Assembly: GCF_026262505.1 (NCBI RefSeq)
Contig: NC_067203.1
Coordinates: forward strand, 19,263,411 to 19,327,410
Direction: 5' to 3'
Length of the DNA: 64,000 nt
Source of the DNA: Trichomonas vaginalis G3
Lineage: Eukaryota; Parabasalia; Trichomonadida; Trichomonadidae
Each line of letters starts with the position of its first letter. Position 1 is the first letter of the stretch. A program made the position numbers and the translations under genes. The notes below the pieces were generated by a model. It was not told the DNA's origin, did no database searches, and worked only from the letters and a program-made list of their open reading frames with translations. Below, piece after piece: positions 1 through 9,697 of the stretch.

Positions 1-695
1 TTCATACTGATTTCTATAAAAGGTATCTTTATTATAGAAGTGTAAGCTATATCTGTTTGTTTTTTTATTATAACAAATTCAAAATTCTCTTATAAGGACT
101 AGATGAAATCTGTATTATTAAATCATTAGCTAAATGAAGGTTCAAATAGAAAGTAAATATCAATTTATATGATACTGAAACCAAATAGTTCTTTTAATAA
201 AAGATAACACGCTGAAAATTATTGAGTATTTGCAAATCTCAAAAATCTATTGGTGAATTTGGCTCAACTTTTAAAATTCTAACATCCATATCAAATCATA
301 AAAGCAGACAAAAATTAAAGCCAAACCTATCGGCCAATTTTTTTTGATATTTTGATTTTTGAGGTATACTTTTAAAAGTGGATTTAAAGCACTTATGAAA
401 AAACATTAACTTCTGTCGTTATGATCATTGATTTAAACAATAATGATTTTAATCTTTGATTATCAAAACACTAAAGTCATCTTTTTAACATTTGCTTGGT
501 AGCATTAACTCAAGTCTAAAGTACTATTTTATGTGGCACTCTTAGAATTTTTGTATTCATTGTACACGCTGAAATAGTACCATTAAAGTTATGGCGGACT
601 TTCAAAAAATAGTTTGGTCACCTTTATCGAATCACTTGGGATAGCAATTGAATAAAAAAGATGGTATCCTATGGAATGTAGTACAAACAGTTTTT
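1..695. other. AT-rich host intergenic DNA
   Basis: No convincing coding region is seen on either strand. The stretch is AT-rich, with homopolymer T runs and no obvious tandem or inverted repeat. Its right part is the 3' flank of the minus-strand gene that ends at 696. Confidence 0.5.
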
Positions 696-1211
696 TTAAA
701 ATTTCATAAAGAACCAAACAAAAAACAATATGATTAGAATGAAAACGCTAACTTCAACATATAAGCTCCAATTGTATTCATAATTATTAGAATTTCTTTT
801 CTGTCCTTCAAGATGAGACAGTTCTTTAATAGAGGGAGACATTTGACCTGGATTTGAAGGAAAAGCATCCTTATAACTTCTATTTTGCTTCCTTAGTTTT
901 CTATCCCACATTCTATCATATTCATAGTTTTGATTTGCGCAAATTGGTGTTGGTTGAATTTCAGCTGGAAAGAAAAATGGTTTTGGCGTTTGGATTGAAG
1001 GGCTTTTATCTTTAGATTCATATGGAATGGATGATGGTGGAATCTGAGTAGAATATTGGTTTACTGGAGTTGCTTGAATTGCGGTAATTAATTGTTCTCT
1101 AGTTGGGTTAGGGGAAATTGGTATCTTATTTCTATTGCAATATGCAAGAAGTTCTCCATTTGTATATTTGTCGATAGAATCTAGATCAATTTTCTTGAAT
1201 CTTCGAAACAT
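696..1211 (-). CDS. Small SAP/LEM-like protein with C-terminal membrane anchor
   Basis: A 171-residue protein. Residues about 8-47 (from LDSIDKYTNGELLAYC to LITAIQ) resemble the two-helix SAP/HeH/LEM fold: a short helix, a turn, a hydrophilic NPTRE stretch and a second helix. The middle is rich in Pro, Ser and Gln and probably disordered. The last ~22 residues (LYVEVSVFILIILFFVWFF plus MKF) form one strong membrane segment with almost no tail after it. That layout matches inner nuclear membrane LEM/HeH proteins such as emerin, or a tail-anchored protein; the family match is inferred by eye. Upstream of the start codon the minus strand reads TTTCATTA about 7 nt before ATG, which fits the trichomonad initiator pattern TCA-Y-W. 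A chance hydrophobic tail on a SAP-like protein is the alternative. Confidence 0.6.
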   Translation of the reverse strand: MFRRFKKIDLDSIDKYTNGELLAYCNRNKIPISPNPTREQLITAIQATPVNQYSTQIPPSSIPYESKDKSPSIQTPKPFFFPAEIQPTPICANQNYEYDRMWDRKLRKQNRSYKDAFPSNPGQMSPSIKELSHLEGQKRNSNNYEYNWSLYVEVSVFILIILFFVWFFMKF

Positions 1212-1995
1212 TAATGAAATTTTAAACGTTCACTTTTCTCCCATAATAAACTTTCTCAATAAGCAAGCTTTAGTAAATGAATAAAATCAACGTGTAATTG
1301 AGTACATCATCCTCATAAACTTAATTGGGATTCAATAAACTTCTTTGATGTTGTATGATGAAGGATATCCTTCCAAATCTCTAAAAAATAATTATTATTT
1401 AATATCTATACATAGGATATTTATTTCGAATGGCAAATTTATATTATACGTGATATTGGCTTTATATTACTTAAGAAACGATATTGATAACATACCTGAC
1501 CTAACGTTAACATATCGTATGCAGGCGTACGATCTGTAAAGGTCACATATCGATCACCTATATAGTAGCCAATTGACAAAGAAGAATTATTTCTTGAGAA
1601 ATTATCTTTCTCTTATAAGTTATGTTTAATTGATGCTTATTCATCATATATAGGATCTCTTTTGAAACGGGATACTCTGGATTAATAGACTTTTGCATGA
1701 GATGAAAAAGAGTTTCGTAAAAAAAAAATAAAAAATAAAAGGAAATCATCATTTGGTATATTTTGATCTAATTTTCCAATTCTGATAAGGAGTTCTTTTA
1801 CATCTTCACAAATTTGTGATTCAAAAAATTTCCTTTATCAAAAAGGTGACGATTTGAAAATACCTTCATCGTAGCATTTAATACTCATATGTTGAACATT
1901 AAAATTTATCAAATTAAATTCTGAATCTTAAATTTTGCCGACAAACGGTTATTCATAATTACAAATTCATAAGTTTACATTTGTAAATTTTTTGA
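1212..1995. other. AT-rich intergenic region between divergent host genes
   Basis: This region separates a minus-strand gene and a plus-strand gene, so it should hold both promoters. Two ~64-codon open frames occur but show low-complexity, non-protein-like composition and are treated as chance. No repeat or RNA gene is recognised. Confidence 0.5.
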
Positions 1996-3348
1996 ATGTT
2001 TCTTCTCGTTTTTTCAGGTATTGCAGCACAGCAAGCTCCATCAGATGATTTAATGAAAATGATCAAGCAAGAGCTTCAACTTCTCAAAGGAGACATCAAA
2101 CAACTCCAAAAATCAGTTTATTCAGAGTTCGATATCGAAGAAAAGGTCGAAGCACCTTCAAACGATTTCTTATTGTATGACACTGGATTTTTAATTAGAA
2201 TGCCCGTAGAAGATCACCCAATTCAGAAACCACCAATTAAATTATATGAACAGTCTGATTCAACAACAGAAAGCAGTTCCGAATCTCCAAATTCACTTGT
2301 TGATGATGTTTTCGTACCTCAGCAGGTTAATTATAGGAGCTCCGACGATAAGATTTCTGTTGTTCTTAACAAAAACAGTGTTTTTAAATCCTTCTCCACT
2401 TCACCAAAGGTCTTAAAACAACCAAATTCAGAAGAAAACTGGATGGCGATGGATGATAAGATTGATGTTACACTCAACAGAGATCTTCCATTACGTAGAC
2501 CTTCTCCACATCGTCCTGTAATCGAACCCGTAAATGTCAAGAAAACCAGATGCAATCCCCAAGTCGAATACTGTTCAGTAAGGAGAGATCCTGGGACTCA
2601 AATTTATCTCAATGCACTTACCGATCCTAAACACATAACAAGACAATCTTTCTCATCTTTTAGAAACGATGCTGATGCAGATAGAGATAAGGCTCCAGTT
2701 ACGGACAACACACTTTCAGGATCAAAGAGTTTCTCTACTCAGAAGTCTCCACCCTTACGTCAACTGAATTCTCAGAGACTTACTATAGGCAAAATAGGTA
2801 CCAGGTATCAAGATTCATATTCTGAATCAGAATCACCTCCTTTAAACTCTCCACAGTTTCCTACGGATGATAAAATTCCGTATGTACTCAACAGGAGACC
2901 GGAAAGGCCAGACGTCCCAGTTCCAAAGCGTCCATACAGTCCATATGCAAAGAAAAGAACTTCTCCACTGATTGGCGAAAGGAATGCAAGACCAGCTGCA
3001 CCAATATTGGCAGTCCCACCTCCAATTTTTAAACCATCTCCAGTTAGACCTGGACCAATAGAAGATGTCACCCTCGAATCAATTAAATATATGGAAAACA
3101 CAGCACCCACACCCATCGTCATCCAACAACAACCAAAAGTAGCTTCGTTTGGCTCTAAATCAAAAAAGACAGATTTAGATCTAAATATGGTCAACGATCT
3201 CAATATGGTCAATGATCTCAATATGGTCAATGACCTCAATATGGTCAATGATCTCAATATGGTCAATGATCTTAACCAAGCCAACGATCTCAATATGGTT
3301 AATGATCTTAACCAAGCCAACGATCTAAATATGGTTAATCGCTGGTGA
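1996..3348 (+). CDS. Low-complexity, possibly secreted protein with a C-terminal six-residue repeat
   Basis: A 450-residue protein of unknown function. The first ~13 residues (MFLLVFSGIAAQQ) are a short hydrophobic start that could be a signal peptide, followed by a helical stretch (about residues 18-45, LMKMIKQELQLLKG) likely to be a coiled coil. Residues about 60-390 are rich in Ser, Pro, Asp and Arg and look disordered, with recurring DDKI-x-V-x-LN motifs (near residues 117, 153 and 290) that suggest old internal duplication. The end is a run of DLNMVN hexapeptides with DLNQAN variants. The bases just before the second codon block (TTTTTTCAG then GT) could be read as a splice acceptor, so an upstream exon cannot be excluded. 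No known family is recognised. Confidence 0.6.
   Translation: MFLLVFSGIAAQQAPSDDLMKMIKQELQLLKGDIKQLQKSVYSEFDIEEKVEAPSNDFLLYDTGFLIRMPVEDHPIQKPPIKLYEQSDSTTESSSESPNSLVDDVFVPQQVNYRSSDDKISVVLNKNSVFKSFSTSPKVLKQPNSEENWMAMDDKIDVTLNRDLPLRRPSPHRPVIEPVNVKKTRCNPQVEYCSVRRDPGTQIYLNALTDPKHITRQSFSSFRNDADADRDKAPVTDNTLSGSKSFSTQKSPPLRQLNSQRLTIGKIGTRYQDSYSESESPPLNSPQFPTDDKIPYVLNRRPERPDVPVPKRPYSPYAKKRTSPLIGERNARPAAPILAVPPPIFKPSPVRPGPIEDVTLESIKYMENTAPTPIVIQQQPKVASFGSKSKKTDLDLNMVNDLNMVNDLNMVNDLNMVNDLNMVNDLNQANDLNMVNDLNQANDLNMVNRW
3175..3337 (+). repeat. 18-bp coding minisatellite (DLNMVN repeat)
   Basis: About nine tandem 18-bp units of the type GATCTCAATATGGTCAAT, each coding DLNMVN or DLNQAN. Neighbouring units are nearly identical at silent sites, which points to recent slippage or unequal exchange. 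The repeat stays in frame to the stop codon. Confidence 0.9.
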
Positions 3349-3592
3349 AATTACTTGGATAATAAGCAGCTGATTAATTATGATGATGTCGCTTACTATT
3401 TCAAAAAAAATATTCTTTTTTATTTTCGGAATAAGAACAAAAAAATCATTTTTCATCTTGATATAATTAAAATAATATTATTACTATTTCACAAAATAAA
3501 TCAAAACAATATGATATCAAATTTTTCTAAAGTTCATTTTTCTTAAAGAAAAATTAGAATAACATGATTGGAATTAGTAATAGAAGTATATT
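3349..3592. other. AT-rich 3' region between convergent genes
   Basis: A short convergent intergenic gap between the minisatellite-ending gene and eS6. It is very AT-rich, and no gene is seen. Confidence 0.5.
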
Positions 3593-4243
3593 TTACTGCT
3601 TCTGCTGCTGCTTGAGGAGAGCCTGGTATTGCTCAGCCTTCTTCTTTGTGGCCTCACGCTTCTCCTTACGCTCCTTGAGCATACGGTTCTTGCGGGCAAC
3701 ACGGCGAGCTGTGATAAGGCGCTGGACCTTTGGAGATGTGAATTTACCTGGTTTGACTTCGCGCTTAAGAACAAGCTTGGAAGCATCGAACTTGGAATCT
3801 GTAATGCCGAACATGGCGCGGAGTGTAGAAGCACGCTTTGGACCGAAGCGGCGTGGAACGACTGTTGTTGTAAGACCGTCGATTTCCTTTTCTCCCTTCT
3901 GGAGAACAACGCAGTGGAGAGCAGAGATTTCGTCGGAAATGATGCAGCCACGGACTGTCTTGCGCTTGCGCTCACCATCCTTACGTGGGCGGTAGCAGGA
4001 TGCGCCTGTCTTGAGGAGAAGGCGGATACGGCGTGGTGTGATAACACCCTGCTTCATTGGGAAGCCTTGCTTATCGAAGCCACCACCGATACGGAAGAGA
4101 TAACCCTTGAATTGGCCACCGAGCTTTTCGCCTTCGATATCTTGGCCAACACGCTTTTCGTAGAGAGCATTGAGAGCTGCTGGATCATCAATATCAACGA
4201 CAACTTGTGTGCCGTTCTCTGGATAAGCGAGAGTAATTCTCAT
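3593..4243 (-). CDS. RPS6: 40S ribosomal protein S6 (eS6)
   Basis: A structural protein of the small ribosomal subunit. The conserved eS6 core is plain: MRITLAYPENG at the start, then GFPMKQGV, RIRLLLKTGASCYRPRKDG, RKRKTVRGCI, and TTTVVPRRFGPKRAS followed by LRAMFG, with a basic helical C-terminus (REKREATKKKAEQYQALLK type). The frame is open six codons further upstream (to 4261), but MRITLAYPENG aligns with the usual eS6 N-terminus, so 4243 is chosen. At ~216 residues it is slightly shorter than the animal protein and lacks the serine-rich phosphorylated tail. The coding sequence is clearly richer in GC than its surroundings, as expected for a highly expressed gene. It is divergent from the Hsp70 gene whose original promoter lies at 4262-4747. 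Confidence 0.97.
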   Translation of the reverse strand: MRITLAYPENGTQVVVDIDDPAALNALYEKRVGQDIEGEKLGGQFKGYLFRIGGGFDKQGFPMKQGVITPRRIRLLLKTGASCYRPRKDGERKRKTVRGCIISDEISALHCVVLQKGEKEIDGLTTTVVPRRFGPKRASTLRAMFGITDSKFDASKLVLKREVKPGKFTSPKVQRLITARRVARKNRMLKERKEKREATKKKAEQYQALLKQQQKQ

Positions 4244-4261
4244 CAGAAAAAAAGGACTCAA

Positions 4262-4747
4262 AACCTGAACAGACTAATTCAAAATTTCTGCATCCATAAA
4301 AGTTATCTCAAAAATAGGAAAATACAGATGTTAATGCCAAATCAAATTAGAATTTTTATAAATTAAGCAATGAATGATTTCCAAAATTTTTTCATTTTTG
4401 AAAAAATAAAGACAAATTTAACAAATTTTACATTAAAAATATGAAAAACAAAAAAATTTGGAAAAAATAAATCACAAAACATGAATTTAATTAAATATAC
4501 AGTATGTCTAAAACAGATTTGTCCACTCAGAATATTGATTTTCCAAAAATAAAACAATAAAATCTAATAGATCAATCCAAAATTAGTATATTTTAATGAC
4601 ACATATGCATCTAATCTAAAATGTGCAAAGCGAATATCAGATCACATCCATTTCTTCTGAAATACGATCTGACTAAAATTTCATTTTAAAATCCTGTTTC
4701 TTAAATGTAATATACACGATATGTGTTTGATTGTTTCTCTGAAATTA
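4262..4747. promoter_or_regulatory. Original eS6/Hsp70 divergent intergenic region
   Basis: This AT-rich stretch lies between eS6 and the left target duplication of Polinton A. Because the duplication TAAATG carries the start codon of the Hsp70 gene now beginning at 27008, the bases just before 4748 (ending GAAATTA) are inferred to be the original 5' leader and promoter of that gene, now about 22 kb away from it. No firm core-promoter motif is identified. Confidence 0.55.
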
Positions 4748-4753
4748 TAAATG
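4748..4753. repeat. Left target-site duplication (TAAATG)
   Basis: The six bases TAAATG directly precede the left terminal repeat and recur directly after the right one at 27005-27010. A 6-bp duplication is the known hallmark of Polinton integration. Confidence 0.92.
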
Positions 4754-4954
4754 AGTAGTAGGGTATGACGGGTTTTGTGACTTTTTTTGTTACATCTATA
4801 TATAGACGATGCATTAAAATATATTTATTTATAAATCATTAAAAAAATTAACATTAATTTTAAAATAATTTTTTTTATCTTTTATAAAAGAAGCTATATA
4901 TAGATGATGTCAGATATTCCGCGATTAATTAAACATTGTTTAAATCCTGAATGG
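4754..4954 (+). repeat. Left terminal inverted repeat of Polinton A
   Basis: 201 bp, starting AGTAGTAGGG and ending ATCCTGAATGG. By eye it matches the reverse complement of 26804-27004 throughout, including the length of its T runs. The start with AG is typical of Polinton termini. Confidence 0.95.
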
Positions 4955-5072
4955 AATCAATGAAGTCATAATCAAAGACCTCATAAACGAGTAAAAGAAA
5001 TTAAAAATTCATGTCTTACGAAAAATTAAAACTTAGTTATGTTTATTATTTTATTTTTTTATTTTGTATGAA

Positions 5073-6178
5073 ATGAGCGTCAAAACTAACAACATTAAAA
5101 AATTAGGATTCACAAACGAGGAAATAAAGGATATATTAGAGGAGGTGGGATATGAAGTTGATAAATATTATTTAAGAAATTGTAAAAAATTCGCGGAGTT
5201 ATTAAATGATTTAGATTATGATGGAAAAATGAATAAAGATGATGTTATAAATTTCTTATATCCCACATCTGAAGAAGAAAAACCTAAAGAACCTGATGTT
5301 TTCCCTGAATATTATGAAGAACGGATTAAAGATGATGAATACAATGAAATTGAAAGACTGAAAAAATAAGAGATGAAATAGATGAAAAAATTAAGGAATT
5401 AAGAGAAGTTGAAAAATATAATGAAAATGAAGTAGAGGGTTTAATGAATATCCCAGCTTCAGAATCAGAAGTTCAGAAATCTCATGAAGAAAGATATAAA
5501 AATTATGTCTCAGAATCAACACAAAATTTATTAGATGGCGAAATAGACGAAACACTTTCAGAAGAAGGTACTAAATTTATTCGTAAACATAAGTTACAAT
5601 TTATTGATAATGAAGAATACCCCTGTATCCTACTTTCACCACCTTTAGATTCCGAAAAATTCAAAAAAGCTCTTAAAAACGTGACATATGCAACTAATAC
5701 GATTAAGAAAGAAGATCATGATATTTACACAAATTATTATTTAAATAAATGCACAGGTGTTGATAAAGTTTTTGATTTATTAGATAAAATATCAAAAGAA
5801 ATCATTGGAACCTATAAAATTTTGTGTGATTGTGGTTTCATTATTGAAGATACCAATAATGTTTCATATGAAAGAACAGCACCGAAGGAAGATGAAGTGG
5901 AAAGGTCTATACCATTCGTTATTAAGAACATAAAAGATATGAAAACATATAAGCATTATATTTATTCATTTATTTCAGAAAAAATGGAAGCAACCCATAA
6001 AACATCTTCTCATCATTTTATAGCTATTCATACATTCCTTTTCAAAGTTGTGAAATTAAATAAGACAGGAATTAGATTTAATGTATCAGGGTACGCATTC
6101 TTGAGTAAATTAAAATGTATTCGTCACGTCGCAGATGATAAAAATTTATGTGTTCTTAATTCATTTTATGGGCTTTAA
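5073..6178 (+). pseudogene. Polinton A left-end gene region, unknown function
   Basis: The first gene region inside the left terminal repeat, preceded by the T-rich leader shared by Polinton genes. The translation is acidic and Lys-rich. An early segment (DLDYDGKMNKDD) resembles a single EF-hand loop, a long charged helix follows, and the later part is a compact Cys-containing domain (LCDCGF) of unknown family. The region looks broken about once. No enzyme motif is recognised; an EF-hand match from so short a motif may be chance. Confidence 0.5.
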
Positions 6179-6227
6179 AAAATAAACTTTATTTTTATTT
6201 ATTTTTTAATTTTTTATTCTTACATAA

Positions 6228-9200
6228 ATGAACAAAAACGGAACAGCTAAAATGAATGATAATCAAATTAGAGCAGAAGGTAGAAGGTTATTTAAACGCT
6301 TCTATAACATTCCTGATGGTGTTAATCCTAAAACTCGTAGAAGCTATTTAAATGAAGCAATAGATGCATATGAAGGGTTTGACATTTCATCAGAAAGTGA
6401 GAGATTAGCGAGAATGTTAAATGTTAATATTGATTTCTATTATTGTGATCCTCAACCAGAAGACGTGGACATAAATAAGGTAGACTTTCCATTAGTGGAA
6501 TCAATAATGATAGATCCAGAATTTGAAACAGTAAATATTTTATTAACACAGAGTCCATGTGGAAAACTTCACGCTGACAGAATAACAGACGTTGAAGCAC
6601 TCACTGGCTATAAAGTTTGTCCATATTGTAAAGAAGAAGTTTATTCTATCCGTGATGATCCAGAAAGGAAAAACCAAAGAAGATTTTTAAAGCATTGTGA
6701 GAAATGTAAAGAAAATAATGGGAGATTAATTCAAGACGTTCAATTGCATAAGACCCAGCAACCATATGCACCACATATTACGAAACAGAAGATATATCAG
6801 TGGTTATTAGCTCACAATTTGCAGAAATATTATAAACCGACAAGATATTATATTACTTTTGACTTTGAAACATTAGAGACTAAAGAAGAATTACAACTTT
6901 CTGAGTGTGCAACTTTGAATGCTTACTTAAAACCATTCATGGTATCATCAACGGTTAAATTAAACGATAAAACATATACGAGGAATTTTTGCTTAACTTC
7001 GAGTGATTCTTTTATTTCTGATTGGATTGAGTTTTTATTTTCAACCTGTTCATTAGTTGTTGAATCAAATATGAGTCAATACAATGAATTATTGAAGTCG
7101 CAAACGGCGGGGACTTTGTCTCATACATTAAATGAAAAACAGAAGGAAGCATTTAAAGAACTTCTAGATGAGGAATTCAATAAAGTGAATATCATAGGTT
7201 TTAATTCGGGAAAGTTTGATTTAAATTTAATTCTTCGTGATTTAAACACTGCAAAATGGAAAATAAAATCAATGCTGGGTTCATCTTCACAATTTAAGCA
7301 AATCATTGTAAAGAAAACAAACGTTCCATATGAATTGAGATTTATTGACATCAGAAATTATATAGCGGGTGGGACATTAGACCAATTCACTCAAGATTTC
7401 GGAAACAATAAATCACGTGTTAAATCCTTTTTCCCTTATCAATTCATCACATGGGAAAATTACGAAGAAGAATTATATAAAGTGGAACCATTCACGAAAG
7501 ATTCATTTTATTCAGCATTAACTCAAGAAACTATATCAGATAGTGATTATCAAATATATCTCAATGATGCTAAAAATTTTAAGAATATATTAGAATATTT
7601 TATTCATTATTGCAATAAAGATGGTGAAATTATGATTGACCCAATCGATAAAATTATTGAAGAAACATTTGTTTATAAAATTGACATGCTTCATAATCTT
7701 TCTTTATCATCGAATGCTTCAATGATTCGTTACGCTTTAGCATATAAAGACTTTAATCCTAATGAAAAATATCCTGAGGAAGAGATAGAATCAAGTTTTG
7801 AATTAACGAAAAAGTATTGGAAATATAAAATTGAATCATATAAGAAACAAGATGAAAAAGCAGAAAGAGATACTAAAAATAATGTTTCAATGGATGATTT
7901 TCAATACTATCACGATTTAATCCTTTCATCTAAATGCAAAATGTGTGGTAAAGCGTTTACATATGCAAATAAACCAACATTGGATAGAATCGATAATGAA
8001 AAACCACATACCAAAGAAAATTGTCAGTTAATGTGTTGTTATTGCAATGTCGTAAAATCAAATAAAGATGAAGATGTTCAACGTTTAAGAATCAATTTAA
8101 GAAATTATGCATTAAAAAATAATTTACCAATGACTTTAGATTCAGTTGAAGCTTATCACATTCTCCGTAATGGAATTACTGGTGGTTTATCAAATGTTCA
8201 ACATAGAGTAAATCTTAAAGGAATCACGCACATTAATAAACTTTCATATAGTCCAGAAACTAAAACTGTATCAAATGAGGACACTTCCAACATCATGACT
8301 CATTTCGTTGGTGTTGACTTTAATTCATTATATCCTTCATCATTTTCATCTAATCCTCATGATTTCATTCAATATACTGACCATAAAATGTATATGCCGG
8401 GAAGATTGAATAGTGTTATCATTTGTGATACAGCAACAAAGAAAGCAAAAGCACTGGGAATAATTAAGAAGAAAAATACTTTATTCGTGGCTGAAGTAAA
8501 GGGTCACATTGATGAAAAATACATTAATGATTACATAAACTTTTTACCGATAATAAGAAACTTAGATATTATCACAGATGAAAAAACAATAGGCAGTTTT
8601 ATGTATAATTACATGAAATCAAACAATCTACCAGTTGACCAGAAACAGAGGAAATTAACTCAGTTAGCATCAACATACAACCAATATCAACCATTTTCTT
8701 CTTATTATCTTTGGTATCTAATAGACAGATTTCATTTTATCATTGATGACATTCAATCAATTTTAACATTTACTAAAAACACTTGTTTTAATGAATTTGC
8801 GAACGAATTTATGAACGAAAGACAAAAGGCTGAATTAGAAGGAAATAAAGGAAAAAGTTTATTTTGCAAGATTTCACTTAATGGATCATATGGTTACGAT
8901 GCAATGAATACACAAAATTACACAAAGACTAAAATAATGAATGCACAGAAGTCACGCGTTGCATGTATGTCAAATAAGTTTAAAAACATAAGAGAAATAG
9001 GTGAGGATACATATCAAGTGATGCTTAAAGATAGATTTTATAGATGTGATACATGTTTACAAGAGGCATTCTTCACTTTAGATAATGCTAAATACTGGTA
9101 TTTGGTTTTCATTTATGATTTTATGTATAAATGCTTGAATGTTAATCGTTTTCATTTCATTGAAGGTGATACTGATTCATCTTATTGGGCAATCGCTGGC

Positions 9201-9695
9201 GACCCAAATCTTCCTAACACTCAAGCATTTCAAGCAATTGTTACTGATAAACAATTTTATGATAAAAACATTTTCAAATTCACACCATTTGATTTCTTCT
9301 GTTTTGATGAGAAATTTAAACCTAAATTAAAGAATAAAGCTGAAGAAAAAGCACATGAGAAGAAGTTATTGGGTTTAGCAATTGAGAAACAAGGTGATAA
9401 CATGGTTGCTTTATGCCCTAAGTGTTATACATCATTCAACGGTTCAATTGATGGAAGTGATTTTAAAAAGATTGCACAAAAAATGAAAGGTGTTAGTTTA
9501 CGACAAAATAAACAATTAACACCTAAAAATTATTTGGATATAATAAATGATAAAGTGATATTTGATGGTCAGAATATTAATTTACAACTTAAAAACGGGT
9601 CAATGACTCGCTTAACAATCGGTAAGACTGCATTAACAGGAGCACACACTAAGGCTGTATGTTGTGAAAATGGATGTTGTATGCCATTTATTTAA
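6228..9695 (+). CDS. Polinton family B DNA polymerase with embedded HNH motif
   Basis: 1155 residues; replicates the element, by family knowledge with a protein primer. An N-terminal zinc-binding region (CPYCKEEV and later Cys/His pairs) is followed by the exonuclease motif FDFETLE (about residue 211), polymerase motif A (DFNSLYPSS, about 696), motif B (KISLNGSYG, about 881) and motif C (GDTDSS, about 980). Between exonuclease and polymerase (about residues 570-610) lies an HNH-like unit with paired CxxC (CKMCGK, CCYCN) around LDRIDNEKPHTKENCQ. A Cys-rich segment (ALCPKCYTSFNG, ending ENGCCMPF) closes the protein. It starts after a T-rich leader at an ATG, and a mariner copy begins just after the stop. 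This is the longest continuous frame of the element. Confidence 0.95.
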   Translation: MNKNGTAKMNDNQIRAEGRRLFKRFYNIPDGVNPKTRRSYLNEAIDAYEGFDISSESERLARMLNVNIDFYYCDPQPEDVDINKVDFPLVESIMIDPEFETVNILLTQSPCGKLHADRITDVEALTGYKVCPYCKEEVYSIRDDPERKNQRRFLKHCEKCKENNGRLIQDVQLHKTQQPYAPHITKQKIYQWLLAHNLQKYYKPTRYYITFDFETLETKEELQLSECATLNAYLKPFMVSSTVKLNDKTYTRNFCLTSSDSFISDWIEFLFSTCSLVVESNMSQYNELLKSQTAGTLSHTLNEKQKEAFKELLDEEFNKVNIIGFNSGKFDLNLILRDLNTAKWKIKSMLGSSSQFKQIIVKKTNVPYELRFIDIRNYIAGGTLDQFTQDFGNNKSRVKSFFPYQFITWENYEEELYKVEPFTKDSFYSALTQETISDSDYQIYLNDAKNFKNILEYFIHYCNKDGEIMIDPIDKIIEETFVYKIDMLHNLSLSSNASMIRYALAYKDFNPNEKYPEEEIESSFELTKKYWKYKIESYKKQDEKAERDTKNNVSMDDFQYYHDLILSSKCKMCGKAFTYANKPTLDRIDNEKPHTKENCQLMCCYCNVVKSNKDEDVQRLRINLRNYALKNNLPMTLDSVEAYHILRNGITGGLSNVQHRVNLKGITHINKLSYSPETKTVSNEDTSNIMTHFVGVDFNSLYPSSFSSNPHDFIQYTDHKMYMPGRLNSVIICDTATKKAKALGIIKKKNTLFVAEVKGHIDEKYINDYINFLPIIRNLDIITDEKTIGSFMYNYMKSNNLPVDQKQRKLTQLASTYNQYQPFSSYYLWYLIDRFHFIIDDIQSILTFTKNTCFNEFANEFMNERQKAELEGNKGKSLFCKISLNGSYGYDAMNTQNYTKTKIMNAQKSRVACMSNKFKNIREIGEDTYQVMLKDRFYRCDTCLQEAFFTLDNAKYWYLVFIYDFMYKCLNVNRFHFIEGDTDSSYWAIAGDPNLPNTQAFQAIVTDKQFYDKNIFKFTPFDFFCFDEKFKPKLKNKAEEKAHEKKLLGLAIEKQGDNMVALCPKCYTSFNGSIDGSDFKKIAQKMKGVSLRQNKQLTPKNYLDIINDKVIFDGQNINLQLKNGSMTRLTIGKTALTGAHTKAVCCENGCCMPFI

Positions 9696-9697
9696 TA

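Noticed and set aside
1345-1752. Two ~64-codon frames
   Set aside because: Low-complexity composition, no start context and no similarity; typical of chance in AT-rich DNA.
1996-2030. Spliceosomal intron acceptor before the second gene
   Set aside because: TTTTTTCAG is present, but no trichomonad-type branch/acceptor block (ACTAAC near the acceptor) is seen.
2808-3320. A 170-codon frame antisense to the minisatellite gene
   Set aside because: It is produced by the 18-bp repeat being open in several frames.
3355-3546. A 63-codon frame after the minisatellite gene
   Set aside because: AT-rich chance frame made of Ile, Asn, Lys and Phe.
3574-4366. Several long open frames overlapping eS6 on both strands
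   Set aside because: They are shadows of the well-conserved eS6 gene; none shows protein-family features.
5073-5369. Calcium-binding EF-hand protein
   Set aside because: Only one EF-like loop in a fossil gene region; kept as a remark, not a call.
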